A DNA stretch of 64,000 nt, from assembly GCF_004343255.1 (NCBI RefSeq), contig NZ_SMDD01000002.1, positions 616,001 to 680,000 of the forward strand, given 5' to 3'. This DNA comes from Laceyella sacchari. Lineage in GTDB: Bacteria > Bacillota > Bacilli > Thermoactinomycetales > Thermoactinomycetaceae. This document shows, in pieces, positions 1 through 8,760 of the stretch (positions within the stretch are counted from its first letter, which is position 1; the number at the start of each line of letters is the position of its first letter). The notes beneath the pieces were generated by a model. That model was not told the origin of the DNA, searched no databases, and saw only the letters and a program-made list of their open reading frames with translations. Position numbers and translations under genes: made by a program.

Positions 1-1
1 A

Positions 2-1069
2 ACTGGGCGTCAAGGCATTGCCGGCCTATCTTTATGGAGTATTGAGGAGTTGGAAGCAACTAAAAAACTTCTCACGCGCTGGAGTAAACGAAGTCGAGAA
101 CCCGGCGTCGTCAAACGGATTGAACGGTTTGAGACCTTTGCCAAACAGATACAACACCACATCAACCAAGTGAAAGAAAACCGCCTCAAACAATTGGCTA
201 ATTTGATCGTCATGACCGCGCTTGGTTACAAATATGATCAAGAGCAGAAAAAATGGATAGAAGTCTATCCAGCATGCCAAGTGGTTCTATTTGAAAATCT
301 TCGCAGTTACCGCTTCTCCTTTGAGCGTTCACGACGGGAGAATAAGAAATTGATGGAATGGTCTCATCGTTCTATTCCAAAACTCGTTCAAATGCAAGGG
401 GAATTGTTCGGTCTGCAAGTTGCCGACGTCTATGCCGCCTATTCCTCTCGATACCATGGGCGCACGGGGGCACCAGGCATTCGTTGTCATGCTTTAACAG
501 AGGCAGACCTTCGCAATGAAACGAATATCATCCATGAATTAATAGAAGCCGGATTTATCAAAGAAGAGCATCGTCCATATCTTCAACAAGGGGATTTGGT
601 TCCTTGGAGTGGAGGGGAACTGTTTGCCACCTTACAAAAACCTTATGATAACCCGAGAATCTTAACACTACACGCGGATATTAACGCAGCGCAAAATATT
701 CAAAAGCGTTTTTGGCATCCTTCTATGTGGTTTCGCGTGAACTGCGAATCTGTTATGGAAGGGGAGATTGTCACCTATGTACCGAAAAATAAAACGGTAC
801 ACAAAAAACAGGGCAAAACTTTTCGCTTTGTTAAAGTGGAAGGTTCAGATGTATATGAATGGGCGAAATGGTCAAAAAATAGGAATAAGAATACTTTTTC
901 TTCCATCACTGAGAGAAAACCCCCTTCATCGATGATACTGTTTCGTGATCCAAGTGGAACATTTTTCAAAGAGCAAGAGTGGGTAGAACAAAAGACTTTC
1001 TGGGGAAAAGTTCAATCTATGATTCAAGCTTATATGAAAAAAACAATTGTTCAAAGGATGGAGGAATAA
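2..1069 (+). CDS. cas12b: CRISPR-associated endonuclease Cas12b, C-terminal part (5' end outside window)
   Basis: This is the C-terminal portion of the type V-B effector nuclease, which uses a crRNA:tracrRNA pair to cut double-stranded DNA. The frame is open from the first bases of the window, so the start lies upstream and the TTG at 50 is not a real start. Two RuvC-type acidic motifs are visible: VVLFENLRSYRF with Glu encoded at 293-295, and LHADINAAQN with Asp encoded at 677-679. They match my recollection of the second and third RuvC carboxylates of Alicyclobacillus Cas12b. The first catalytic Asp must lie upstream. YAAYSSRYHGRTGAPGIRC and VLMRDPSG-like (MILFRDPSGTFF) blocks are also characteristic of the family. 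The stop is followed 18 bases later by the Cas4-Cas1 gene. Identity is very likely; activity cannot be judged without the N-terminal two thirds. Confidence 0.95.
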   Translation, partial: TGRQGIAGLSLWSIEELEATKKLLTRWSKRSREPGVVKRIERFETFAKQIQHHINQVKENRLKQLANLIVMTALGYKYDQEQKKWIEVYPACQVVLFENLRSYRFSFERSRRENKKLMEWSHRSIPKLVQMQGELFGLQVADVYAAYSSRYHGRTGAPGIRCHALTEADLRNETNIIHELIEAGFIKEEHRPYLQQGDLVPWSGGELFATLQKPYDNPRILTLHADINAAQNIQKRFWHPSMWFRVNCESVMEGEIVTYVPKNKTVHKKQGKTFRFVKVEGSDVYEWAKWSKNRNKNTFSSITERKPPSSMILFRDPSGTFFKEQEWVEQKTFWGKVQSMIQAYMKKTIVQRMEE

Positions 1070-1087
1070 TTGGAGGTTTAATGAGCA

Positions 1088-2755
1088 TTGGAGCCCATAC
1101 CCGTAAGGATGCTGAATGAAGTCCAATATTGTGAGCGTTTATTTTATCTCATGCATGTCCAAGGTCTTTTTGAAGAAAATGCAGATACCATTGAAGGATC
1201 AATGCAACATCGCAGGTCGGAAAAGCGATCTCGAGTCAAACAACAAGTTTCTGAAAACTTCTGGGATTTGACTCCTCAAAGTTTGCATCTAGGTGATCCT
1301 TCACTGAATTTGGTTGGAAAATTAGATGCCATATCACATGAAGATGGTACATGGGCGCCGATTGAGTGGAAACACTCATCGGCTCCAGATTCTTCGCATG
1401 TCTTCTATGTGGGTGGTTTTGCTTTGTCTGGTGTAGCTTGGCCAAATGATCAAATTCAATTATGTGCACAAGCATTATTACTTCAAGCTAATGGTTATGA
1501 CTCAAATCATGGTTACCTTTACTATCGAGGTAATAAAAAACGTGTCCGCATCGACTTTACAGAAGGTCTGATTTCTGCGACGAAATACTGCATTGACCGA
1601 GCGCGAAATCTTCAATCATCGGAAATTCCTAAGCCTTTGGTTGACTCAAACAAATGCTTCCGTTGTTCCCTGAATTATTTGTGTTTGCCGGATGAAACCC
1701 ATTATTTGATGGGATCAAACTCCAACATACGCCGGATAGTGCCTGACCGTGTAGACAGTGGTGTATTGTATGTATCAGAGCATGGGAGTAGATTAAGCAA
1801 AAGTGGTGAGTCTCTGATCATTAAGAATAAAAATGGAGAAGAGGTTGAAACAGTTCCTATTAAGGATTTGGTTCATGTCACCATCATGGGGAATGTTCAG
1901 TGTTCAACCCAGCTTCTTCATACCTTGATGTACAATGGTATTGCTGTTAGTTATTTGACCTCACACGGTAGACTAATCGGTGTGTCCAGTCCATTGTCAA
2001 CAAAAAATATACAATTAAGAAGTAAGCAGTTTTTACGATTGCAACACCCAGAAACAGCATTGAAATTAGCACAATGGATTGTTCAAGCGAAGATTCACAA
2101 TCAGCGAACGATTCTTCGTCGAAACGGCAAAGCTTCAAAAGAAGTACTCAGTCAATTGATGGATTTGAAAAAAAGAGCTTTGGTTACGAAGAACCTAGCC
2201 GAACTTCTTGGCATCGAGGGGTTGGCAAGCAAGTATTATTTCTCCGCTTTTCCGTCGATGTTAAAAAGCGGTTTAATTCAAGCGGAAGAGATTATGAATG
2301 GACGAAATCGCCGCCCACCCAAAGACCCCATTAATGCCATGCTATCTTTAGGTTATACTCTCTTGCTGAGGGATATGATTGCAGTTTGCGCTGGAGTTGG
2401 GTTGGATTCTCACTTTGGCTTTTTTCATCAAGAGGTCCCTGGACGTCCATCTTTAGCATTGGATTTAATGGAAACATTTCGTCCCATTATTGTGGATAGT
2501 GTTGTCATCAAAGCATGGAACACCAAGCAAATTCAATTAGAGGATTTCTACATAGGTGATGATAGTTGCTTATTGAAGAAAAGTGGGCGACAGGCGTTTT
2601 TTAGAGCATACGAACAAAGAATGAACGAGCTAATCACTCATCCGACTTTTGGGTATAAGGTTTCTTATCGTAGAATCCTTGATGTAGAAACTCGATTATT
2701 TTCACGGTTTTTAGAGGGTGAATTGCAAGAATACCGCCCTCTTATGACACGGTAG
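1088..2755 (+). CDS. cas4-cas1: Cas4-Cas1 fusion, CRISPR adaptation protein
   Basis: A single 555-residue chain joins a Cas4 RecB-like nuclease (about residues 1-205) to the Cas1 integrase (about 215-555). In Cas4, Asp80, Glu93 and Lys95 (GKLD, PIEWK) form the nuclease site, and Cys15 with Cys190, Cys193 and Cys199 look like the Fe-S ligands. In Cas1, EGLASKYYF (Glu377), GFFHQ (His447) and LALDLMETFRP are the metal-binding motifs. Cas4 trims and selects PAM-bearing prespacers; Cas1 with Cas2 inserts them into the array. TTG at 1088 is chosen because GGAGG lies 11 bases upstream and an in-frame stop (1082-1084) excludes anything earlier. An ATG at 1081 gives only a 12-residue peptide. This fusion is usual in type V-B loci. 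Confidence 0.95.
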   Translation: MEPIPVRMLNEVQYCERLFYLMHVQGLFEENADTIEGSMQHRRSEKRSRVKQQVSENFWDLTPQSLHLGDPSLNLVGKLDAISHEDGTWAPIEWKHSSAPDSSHVFYVGGFALSGVAWPNDQIQLCAQALLLQANGYDSNHGYLYYRGNKKRVRIDFTEGLISATKYCIDRARNLQSSEIPKPLVDSNKCFRCSLNYLCLPDETHYLMGSNSNIRRIVPDRVDSGVLYVSEHGSRLSKSGESLIIKNKNGEEVETVPIKDLVHVTIMGNVQCSTQLLHTLMYNGIAVSYLTSHGRLIGVSSPLSTKNIQLRSKQFLRLQHPETALKLAQWIVQAKIHNQRTILRRNGKASKEVLSQLMDLKKRALVTKNLAELLGIEGLASKYYFSAFPSMLKSGLIQAEEIMNGRNRRPPKDPINAMLSLGYTLLLRDMIAVCAGVGLDSHFGFFHQEVPGRPSLALDLMETFRPIIVDSVVIKAWNTKQIQLEDFYIGDDSCLLKKSGRQAFFRAYEQRMNELITHPTFGYKVSYRRILDVETRLFSRFLEGELQEYRPLMTR

Positions 2756-2763
2756 GTGAATAC

Positions 2764-3057
2764 ATGCGTCATTATTATCTTGTCTCCTATGATATATCGG
2801 ATCAGAAGAGATGGAGAAAAATTTTCAAAATCATGAAAGGATATGGGGAACACGTACAGTATTCAGTCTTTCTTTGTCAGCTTTCCAATACGCAAAAAGC
2901 GGAATTAATTGCTAAACTTGATCCAGTCATTCATCAATTTCAGGATCAAATCATGTTGGTACACATTGGTCCTGTTACTTCAGAACAATTGGAAAAACGA
3001 ATTTCAACAATTGGACGAAAATATATTGCAATGAATTTGAAAAACCTTGTGTACTAG
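2764..3057 (+). CDS. cas2: CRISPR-associated endoribonuclease/integration factor Cas2
   Basis: A 97-residue protein of normal Cas2 length. It opens with the ferredoxin-fold strand YYLVSYDISD, in which the Asp is the conserved metal-site residue. It continues with the typical GYGEHVQYSVFLCQLS helix and strand. Cas2 dimers bridge two Cas1 dimers during spacer integration. The gene starts 8 bases after the cas4-cas1 stop, so the two are co-transcribed. The predicted tracrRNA promoter begins directly after its stop codon. Confidence 0.95.
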   Translation: MRHYYLVSYDISDQKRWRKIFKIMKGYGEHVQYSVFLCQLSNTQKAELIAKLDPVIHQFQDQIMLVHIGPVTSEQLEKRISTIGRKYIAMNLKNLVY

Positions 3058-3060
3058 CAT

Positions 3061-3089
3061 TTGATTGTATTTTCTAAATGTGGTAACAT
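3061..3089 (+). promoter_or_regulatory. Predicted tracrRNA promoter
   Basis: TTGATT (3061-3066), a 17-base spacer and TAACAT (3084-3089) form a plausible sigma-A promoter. Transcription would begin near 3096, at the foot of the first hairpin of the predicted tracrRNA. Read by eye; no start-site data. Confidence 0.5.
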
Positions 3090-3095
3090 TAAATT

Positions 3096-3218
3096 TGCCT
3101 AAAGGGCAAAGAATACTGTGCGTGTGCTAAGGATGGAAAAAATCCATTCAACCACAGGATTACATTATTTATCTAATCACTTAAATAAGAAGGTCTTGCA
3201 TTATGCAAGGTCTTTTTA
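3096..3218 (+). ncRNA. Predicted Cas12b tracrRNA
   Basis: The segment between cas2 and the array carries sequence complementary to the CRISPR repeat in two blocks. GTGCTAA (3124-3130) pairs with the repeat end TTAGCAC, and ATCTAATCACTTAAA (3171-3185) pairs with TTTAAGTGATTAGAT inside the repeat. This two-part pairing is the arrangement known for Alicyclobacillus and Bacillus Cas12b guide RNAs. A 5' hairpin (TTTGCC 3094-3099 with GGCAAA 3105-3110) and a middle hairpin (GGATGGA 3131-3137 with TCCATTC 3143-3149) give further structure. A terminator follows the anti-repeat. The RNA is on the same strand as the array. Exact ends are inferred. Confidence 0.8.
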
Positions 3219-3220
3219 TT
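3195..3220 (+). terminator. Terminator of the predicted tracrRNA
   Basis: CTTGCA (3195-3200) and TGCAAG (3204-3209) form a six-base-pair stem with a TTA loop, followed by GTCTTTTTATT. It lies about 10 bases after the anti-repeat, so the tracrRNA would end here and be transcribed separately from the array. Confidence 0.7.
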
Positions 3221-3435
3221 TGAATAGAAGAAAGTGCTTAGAAGTAAAATAAGCTTGCGAGCGCCTAGTGATGACAAAAAAGGCTTATGATCCTCGTAAC
3301 CCTTTAGTATCAAGATGTGTTCCAACACATTGGTCTATTTTATTAACATATAGATTCATAAAAAGTGTGTTCTAGAGGAAGTGCTCGAATTTGCAAGTGA
3401 AACTGCACGTAAGACAAAGGTTTTTAAGGAATACT
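3221..3435 (+). other. CRISPR leader region
   Basis: This 215-base AT-rich stretch lies between the tracrRNA terminator and the first perfect repeat. It holds no open frame of note. Because the repeats decay at the opposite end, this side is the leader, where new spacers should be added and from which the pre-crRNA should be transcribed. I could not pick a convincing promoter. Confidence 0.6.
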
Positions 3436-4184
3436 CTTTAAGTGATTAGATGAATTAAATGTGATTAGCACTAACTAATGTTACTATGCTTTTCCCCTGA
3501 TCTCCTTCCTTTAAGTGATTAGATGAATTAAATGTGATTAGCACGTGGCAAAGGCCGGAGCTACAAACATATTTCACCAGATCTTTAAGTGATTAGATGA
3601 ATTAAATGTGATTAGCACTCTTTCTTCCGTTTCGTCCATACACTTCATCAAGTTGCTTTAAGTGATTAGATGAATTAAATGTGATTAGCACTTGGCGGGG
3701 CGAATCGATGTCATCACCTTTAAGTGATTAGATGAATTAAATGTGATTAGCACAAGAAGGCCCGGTTAGGGCTTACGACCACAAAAGCGAACTTTAAGTG
3801 ATTAGATGAATTAAATGTGATTAGCACCGATGCCAGGCGCTACGGAGATGATTGGGGATCGGACTTTAAGTGATTAGATGAATTAAATGTGATTAGCACG
3901 ACTCCTTAGTGAAACCATCAGAAGATTCTCCGATCTTTAAGTGATTAGATGAATTAAATGTGATTAGCACGCTGTAACCAAGGATAACCACGTAGCATCT
4001 GGATTGATTCACCTTTAAGTGATTAGATGAATTAAATGTGATTAGCACGATGCCCTCTGTCAACTCAGTTGTAGGCTCAGGACTGGCTTTAAGTGATTAG
4101 ATGAATTAAATGTGATTAGCACATATTTGACTGGCTCCCTCTTCCACGAGTTGAAAGAAACTACTTTAAGTGATTAGATGAATT
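3436..4184 (+). CRISPR. Type V-B CRISPR array, 11 repeats and 10 spacers
   Basis: Ten identical 36-base repeats, beginning CTTTAAGTGATTAGATG and ending GTGATTAGCAC, start at 3436, 3509, 3583, 3656, 3718, 3792, 3864, 3935, 4013 and 4087. An eleventh copy at 4164 matches only its first 21 bases and then diverges, which marks the trailer end. Spacers are 35-42 bases long, except spacer 4 (3692-3717), which is only 26. The RNA-like strand is +, as judged from the anti-repeat in the neighbouring tracrRNA and from the decayed last repeat. No spacer matched another part of this window by eye. Confidence 0.98.
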
Positions 4185-4338
4185 TTTCGTTTAGTTTCTA
4201 CCCCTACTGAACGCGTTGCCGCTTATAGTCACTGGATAGACACAAATGATAGCTCCTTGGAGTCATGTGGGTGTTTTGGATACCGCTTTATAATCGAGTA
4301 GGCATTCCTGCATGATTGAGAAGACAGGAGGAGAATCA

Positions 4339-5658
4339 GTGTCTACCACAGTTCACAAACCTCAGCGGTTGACGCAGTTGATTTGGCGTTGGCATTTTTA
4401 TGCGGGGATTATTTTCGCCCCGTTTATTGTGATGTTATCTATTACCGGCGCGGTGTATTTGTTTAAGCCGCAATTGGAGGATTGGCTTTATCGGGATGAT
4501 TACTATATTCAGGAACCTCAGAAGCAAAACGGCAAGTTGACGCCATCCATGCAGGTGGAGGCGGTGCGTAAGGTATACCCCAATGGACAAATCACGAGCT
4601 ATCGGCCAAGTGATGAGCCGAATCGGACAGCCGAAGTCGGGGTGATGGACAAGGGGCAGGCGATAACAGTGTTCGTCAATCCCTATTCGGGCCGTGTTGT
4701 CGGTGAGATCAAGGAAGAAGAGCGGTTGTTGGAGAAGGTCGAGATGTTGCACGGTGAGCTGATGATGGGGACGATGGGTGACCGGTTGGTGGAGCTGGCT
4801 GCCTGCTGGGCGATGATCCTGATCATCACAGGCCTGTATCTGTGGTGGCCCAAGGAAAAAACGATCCGCGGTGTGTTGGTTCCGCGTTTGACCAAAGGCG
4901 GGCGGATCTTCCGGCGCGATGCCCATGCCGTCACCGGCGTTTGGTTATCTGGATTTGCGATTTTGCTGATCTTGACGGGGTTGCCATGGTCTGGCGTGGC
5001 CGGGGATTTAATAAGCAAATTGGCGACGTCCACTCATACGGGATACCCAGCGTTTGCATTTGTAGGCGGACCCAAGCCGGAATCCGCCAAACCGACCAAA
5101 CAAGTCGCCGATGTACCTTGGGCAGCGGAAAAGGTGCCCGTCCCAGAGTCATCCGGTGAGGCGACTCCCTTGTCCTTGGAACGAGTGATGGCGATTGCCA
5201 GAGCGAACCAAGTGGCCTCTGGTTACACGGTGTCGTTGTCAGCTGACAAACCAGAAGATGAAAAGGTGTTGCACATTGATCAGTACAGCGGGAAGGTGTT
5301 GGTTCATGTCGGGTTTTCCGATTATGGCTGGATGGCCAAAGCGATTTCCATCGGCATTGCCTTACATGAAGGCCGTTACTTTGGCTTGCCGAACCAAGTG
5401 ATCGGGCTGGTGGTTTGTCTTGGCTTGGTAGCGGTGGCGATCAGCGGCCTGGTGATGTGGTGGAAACGGAGGCCGCGCGGCAAGTTGGGCGCACCTGCTC
5501 TGCCCAAGGACGCCAAGTTGACGAGGGGACTGACAGCTATTGTTATTGGCCTGGGGCTTCTGATGCCGCTGGCCGGATTGTCGTTGTTGGTTGTTTTCAT
5601 GGTGGATAGACTGATTGTTAAAAGGTTGCCTGTTGTCCAACGGTGGTTGGATGCATAG
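4339..5658 (+). CDS. PepSY-associated TM protein (iron-regulated membrane protein family)
   Basis: A 439-residue membrane protein of the PepSY_TM family, often linked to iron uptake or respiratory reductases. The pattern is an N-terminal membrane segment (WRWHFYAGIIFAPFIVML), a PepSY-like extracellular region, and further membrane segments near WAMILIITGLYLWWP, GVWLSGFAILLILTGLPW, IGLVVCLGLVAVAISGLVMWW and at the C terminus. AGGAGGAG at 4326-4333 places the start at GTG 4339. An in-frame ATG at 4312 has only a weak ribosome site. It stands alone between the CRISPR array and a terminator. Its substrate is unknown. Confidence 0.85.
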   Translation: MSTTVHKPQRLTQLIWRWHFYAGIIFAPFIVMLSITGAVYLFKPQLEDWLYRDDYYIQEPQKQNGKLTPSMQVEAVRKVYPNGQITSYRPSDEPNRTAEVGVMDKGQAITVFVNPYSGRVVGEIKEEERLLEKVEMLHGELMMGTMGDRLVELAACWAMILIITGLYLWWPKEKTIRGVLVPRLTKGGRIFRRDAHAVTGVWLSGFAILLILTGLPWSGVAGDLISKLATSTHTGYPAFAFVGGPKPESAKPTKQVADVPWAAEKVPVPESSGEATPLSLERVMAIARANQVASGYTVSLSADKPEDEKVLHIDQYSGKVLVHVGFSDYGWMAKAISIGIALHEGRYFGLPNQVIGLVVCLGLVAVAISGLVMWWKRRPRGKLGAPALPKDAKLTRGLTAIVIGLGLLMPLAGLSLLVVFMVDRLIVKRLPVVQRWLDA

Positions 5659-5708
5659 GCTTGAACAATTTAGAAATTTTTTTGGCTTAAGGATGCCGCT
5701 TGCAAACA

Positions 5709-5750
5709 AGGCACCGCCTCCTGTATTTAAACGGGGGGCGGTGCCTTTTG
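5709..5750 (+). terminator. Terminator after the PepSY gene
   Basis: GGCACCGCC (5710-5718) pairs with GGCGGTGCC (5737-5745), a perfect nine-base-pair stem, followed by TTTTGT. Confidence 0.85.
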
Positions 5751-5766
5751 TCGTGTGCTTCGCTGC

Positions 5767-5991
5767 TTACTTTACGAGCGACTTGATATTGCCATCATAC
5801 AAGTGATAAGTTTGGCGTTTTCCACTTTTGCGATATTTTTTCGCACCTGATTCAAAGCTGACATAGAGCTGGTTGCCAACTTGCACCATTTCTTCTGACA
5901 TGGAAAACATCATCACCGACGGACCATGTTTTCCATCGTTTCGTTGTGCATATTCATATGCCTTTTCTTGCGGAACTGAACGGTAGATCAT
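5767..5991 (-). CDS. Hypothetical protein, possibly an N-terminally truncated remnant
   Basis: A 74-residue open frame on the minus strand with ordinary amino-acid composition and no signal or membrane segment. There is no ribosome site in front of its ATG. An in-frame stop sits only four codons upstream (TAA GAA TGG CCA ATG). That suggests a remnant whose 5' end has been lost, or a chance frame. I do not recognise the family. The frame ends on the far side of the PepSY terminator, so the two genes converge. Confidence 0.35.
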   Translation of the reverse strand: MIYRSVPQEKAYEYAQRNDGKHGPSVMMFSMSEEMVQVGNQLYVSFESGAKKYRKSGKRQTYHLYDGNIKSLVK

Positions 5992-6364
5992 TGGCCATTC
6001 TTAGAAGGGAACCTAATTTTGTTATAATTAGATTTTATTGTTTTTTCTTTAGCGCGTAGATGCGTAGATGGGTGAAAGGTTTCTTGGCGACGGCTACCTC
6101 CCCTTTACCCGAAAATTCCTTGCATTATGCGGAATCCCAACGCTTATAGCAAAGGTTTTATCGATATGCAAGCTGGTTGTTCACGTTTTGTTCATAAATA
6201 AAAAATAGGCTATTTTAATAATATTGTTTTCTTTTAACATAGTATTTAAATATAATGTAGTTAGAATTATTTACTTAATACTGTGACTGAGGGGTCTATT
6301 GCACTTTTTTAGAGAGGCTGGTTATGTAAGTAATTCACTAAAAAGTCCGGAAAGGGTGATTAGA
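5992..6364. other. Intergenic region upstream of the M6 protease
   Basis: This 370-base AT-rich gap has no credible gene. It carries a TATAAT at 6251-6256, about 110 bases ahead of the protease start, but no convincing -35 hexamer at the right distance. The AT-rich tract 6190-6260 could be an upstream promoter element. A GC-richer block at 6050-6130 looked briefly like a riboswitch but fits no consensus I know. Confidence 0.35.
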
Positions 6365-8584
6365 GTGAAATTCAGCAAAACAATGGCTGGTGTGCTATCC
6401 TCCGCGTTGGTTATCAGCGGGTTTGCCGCCGCGCCGATGGCCTTGGCGAAGCCGACTGCACCAGGAACGCATGAAAAGCACATCGACTGGGCAAGTGTTG
6501 ATGTTGAGCGTTTGTCCAACGCGCTGAAGGAACGGGGTGTCATCAGCAAAAAAGCTTCCGAGAAAGAAGTAGAAAAAGCGGTGGAAGCATATGTGAAGAA
6601 CCGTGCTTTTGAAAGCGGTATCGACACCTCAACTGCTTTTGGTAAAAAAGCGAAAAAAGGGTTGGAAGGTGTTCAAAAGGAAAATTCCAAAAAGGCTAAC
6701 CAAGGCAAAAGAGGAAAATTCGGCAAAAACGCTCATAAAGACAACATTGTGCTGGCGTTGGTCGAATTTCCGGACTATAAACATAACCGCCTGAAAGAAG
6801 AGCCTGGCTATCTCTATACCAAAGACTTCAATCCGGTCCATTATCAAAAAATGCTGTTTAATCAGCAAGGATACACAACGCCTGAAGGGCTTAAACTGAC
6901 GACGATGGCCCAATTCTATTTGCAACAATCAGGCGGTACGTGGACCGTCGATGGGACGGTTACACCGTGGTTGGAATCCAAGCGGACGGCTAAAGAAAAC
7001 GATGCCGACCCACGCGGTTTGGTTGTCGAAACCTTGACCCAAGTGGGCCAAGCTATTAAAGGGAACGAAGCAAAATATGACCAACGCGACCCCTATGACC
7101 TGGACCAAGACGGTAACGTGATGGAGCCGGACGGCATGCTGGACAATCTGATGCTGGTTCACGCCGGCGTGGGTGAAGAAGCTGGCGGCGGAGAGCTCGG
7201 GGAAGACGCGATCTGGTCTCACCGTTGGACGCTGAAACAACCGACACCAATCCCAGGAACTTCACTTAAAGCGTATGATTACATGATTCAACCGGAAGAT
7301 GGTGCAGTTGGCGTATTTGCCCATGAATATGGGCATAATTTGGGCTTGCCGGACTTGTATGACACCACCAACACAGGTCTTGGTTCCCCGGTTGGCACAT
7401 GGTCCTTGATGTCCGGTGGTTCCTGGAATGGTAAAGTGTCCGGTACCGAGCCTGTCGGATTTGACCCTTGGTCCAAGCTCTACTTGCAAACCACATTTGG
7501 CGGGAAATGGATCACCGCGAATGAAGTCAGCCTCAAAGACCTCACCAAGAAAGGCAAGGTTGTCAAGTTGAATGAAGCAGTCAACTTGAAGCCGGAAAAC
7601 AAAGTGCTGAAAATTAATCTGCCCGATGTGGAGAAACAACCACCGACTCAGCCGGCAGGTGGCAAATTCGCTTATTTCTCCGACATGGGTGACAATCTCA
7701 ACACCAGCATGGTTTCAAATGAAATTGATTTGACTGGTGCGAAACAAGCGGTGTTGCGTTTCGATTCTTGGAGACAAATCGAGGCTGGTTACGATTATCT
7801 GTATGTAAATGTCATCGATGTAGCAAACAACGAGAAGAAGACGGTCAAATCGTTTGACGACGACACCAATAAAGCTTGGGTCAAAGAAGAAATCGACTTA
7901 TCTGCTTTTGTCAACAAAAAGATCAAAGTGGAATTCAACTATGTTACTGACGCCGGGTTGGCAATGGAAGGGTTCTATGTTGACAATATTGTGGTAGAAG
8001 CCGACGGCAAAACGGTCTTTGCCGATGATGCCGAAGGAACGCCGAAGTTTACCTTGTCCGGCTTCAGCCATTTCGATGGCAAAGGGAAGATGTACCCCAA
8101 CTACTATCTGGTAGAATGGCGCACGCACAATGGAGTGGACAAAGGGTTGAAATACTTGCGCCGTGGCAACAGCTTCATCACAAGCGATCCCGGTATGCTC
8201 GTATGGTATGTGGATGGCCGTTACTTGGACAACAACACCAGCGCGCATGCAGGTTATGGCATGAATGGGCTGGTTGACGCTCACCAACGCGTTCACTACT
8301 GGAACAACGATCCGACCAAACCGGCTGGCGATCGCTACCAACTGGTAGATGCTGCTTTCGGTTTCAAGAAAACCTCCGACATCAACATTGAAAATTACGC
8401 GAGCTTCGGCTCTATGCATTACAAAGGATTGCCCGGGGTTTCCACCTTCTTTGACGGCAATGACTACTCCCTCAAAGGAGCGCCTGAAGTGGGCAAAATC
8501 TTGCCGAAGCACGGTGTGCAAATCGAGTTGAAGAAGGTAATTAAAAACGGAGAAGCTGCTCAGATCAAAATCTCCAAGAAATAA
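6365..8584 (+). CDS. Secreted M6-family metalloprotease, immune inhibitor A-like
   Basis: This 739-residue zinc protease belongs to the InhA group, secreted enzymes that degrade host or environmental proteins. A signal peptide ends near PMALA. The zinc site HEYGHNLGLPDLYD has His320, Glu321 and His324, counted from GTG 6365. A C-terminal beta-sandwich region (FDSWRQIEAGYDYLYVNV) is typical of the family. The region before the catalytic domain is Lys-rich (about residues 60-120) and probably a pro-segment. AAAGGGTG at 6351-6358 supports GTG 6365. A TTG at 6299 would put 22 extra residues before the signal peptide. The gene has its own terminator. Confidence 0.92.
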   Translation: MKFSKTMAGVLSSALVISGFAAAPMALAKPTAPGTHEKHIDWASVDVERLSNALKERGVISKKASEKEVEKAVEAYVKNRAFESGIDTSTAFGKKAKKGLEGVQKENSKKANQGKRGKFGKNAHKDNIVLALVEFPDYKHNRLKEEPGYLYTKDFNPVHYQKMLFNQQGYTTPEGLKLTTMAQFYLQQSGGTWTVDGTVTPWLESKRTAKENDADPRGLVVETLTQVGQAIKGNEAKYDQRDPYDLDQDGNVMEPDGMLDNLMLVHAGVGEEAGGGELGEDAIWSHRWTLKQPTPIPGTSLKAYDYMIQPEDGAVGVFAHEYGHNLGLPDLYDTTNTGLGSPVGTWSLMSGGSWNGKVSGTEPVGFDPWSKLYLQTTFGGKWITANEVSLKDLTKKGKVVKLNEAVNLKPENKVLKINLPDVEKQPPTQPAGGKFAYFSDMGDNLNTSMVSNEIDLTGAKQAVLRFDSWRQIEAGYDYLYVNVIDVANNEKKTVKSFDDDTNKAWVKEEIDLSAFVNKKIKVEFNYVTDAGLAMEGFYVDNIVVEADGKTVFADDAEGTPKFTLSGFSHFDGKGKMYPNYYLVEWRTHNGVDKGLKYLRRGNSFITSDPGMLVWYVDGRYLDNNTSAHAGYGMNGLVDAHQRVHYWNNDPTKPAGDRYQLVDAAFGFKKTSDINIENYASFGSMHYKGLPGVSTFFDGNDYSLKGAPEVGKILPKHGVQIELKKVIKNGEAAQIKISKK

Positions 8585-8596
8585 GAATGATCGACG

Positions 8597-8628
8597 CCCC
8601 GCTGGCTTTTTTAGCGGGGTGTTTTTTT
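8597..8628 (+). terminator. Terminator of the M6 protease gene
   Basis: CCCCGCT (8597-8603) pairs with AGCGGGG (8613-8619) and is followed by TGTTTTTTT. Confidence 0.9.
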
Positions 8629-8760
8629 GGACTTCCAATTGGGGTCATTTGCCAAAGTGCTAAAAATGTGAATATCGTATGCACAAATTATATTGCGTTC
8701 ATGGTACATTTATTTTATAATCAGTAAATTTTATTGTTTTTCTATGGAGGAAGGAACAGG

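Noticed and set aside
1081..1119. ATG at 1081 as the start of cas4-cas1
   Set aside because: It encodes only 12 residues before a stop and is in a different frame from the fusion protein.
6050..6130. Possible c-di-GMP riboswitch before the M6 protease
   Set aside because: It has a GAAAGG...GGCGACGGC stretch, but the conserved core and pairing pattern of GEMM RNAs are not met.
7898..8638. 246-codon frame on the minus strand of the M6 protease gene
   Set aside because: Shadow of a well-supported secreted protease. It runs through that gene's terminator and has no recognisable domain.
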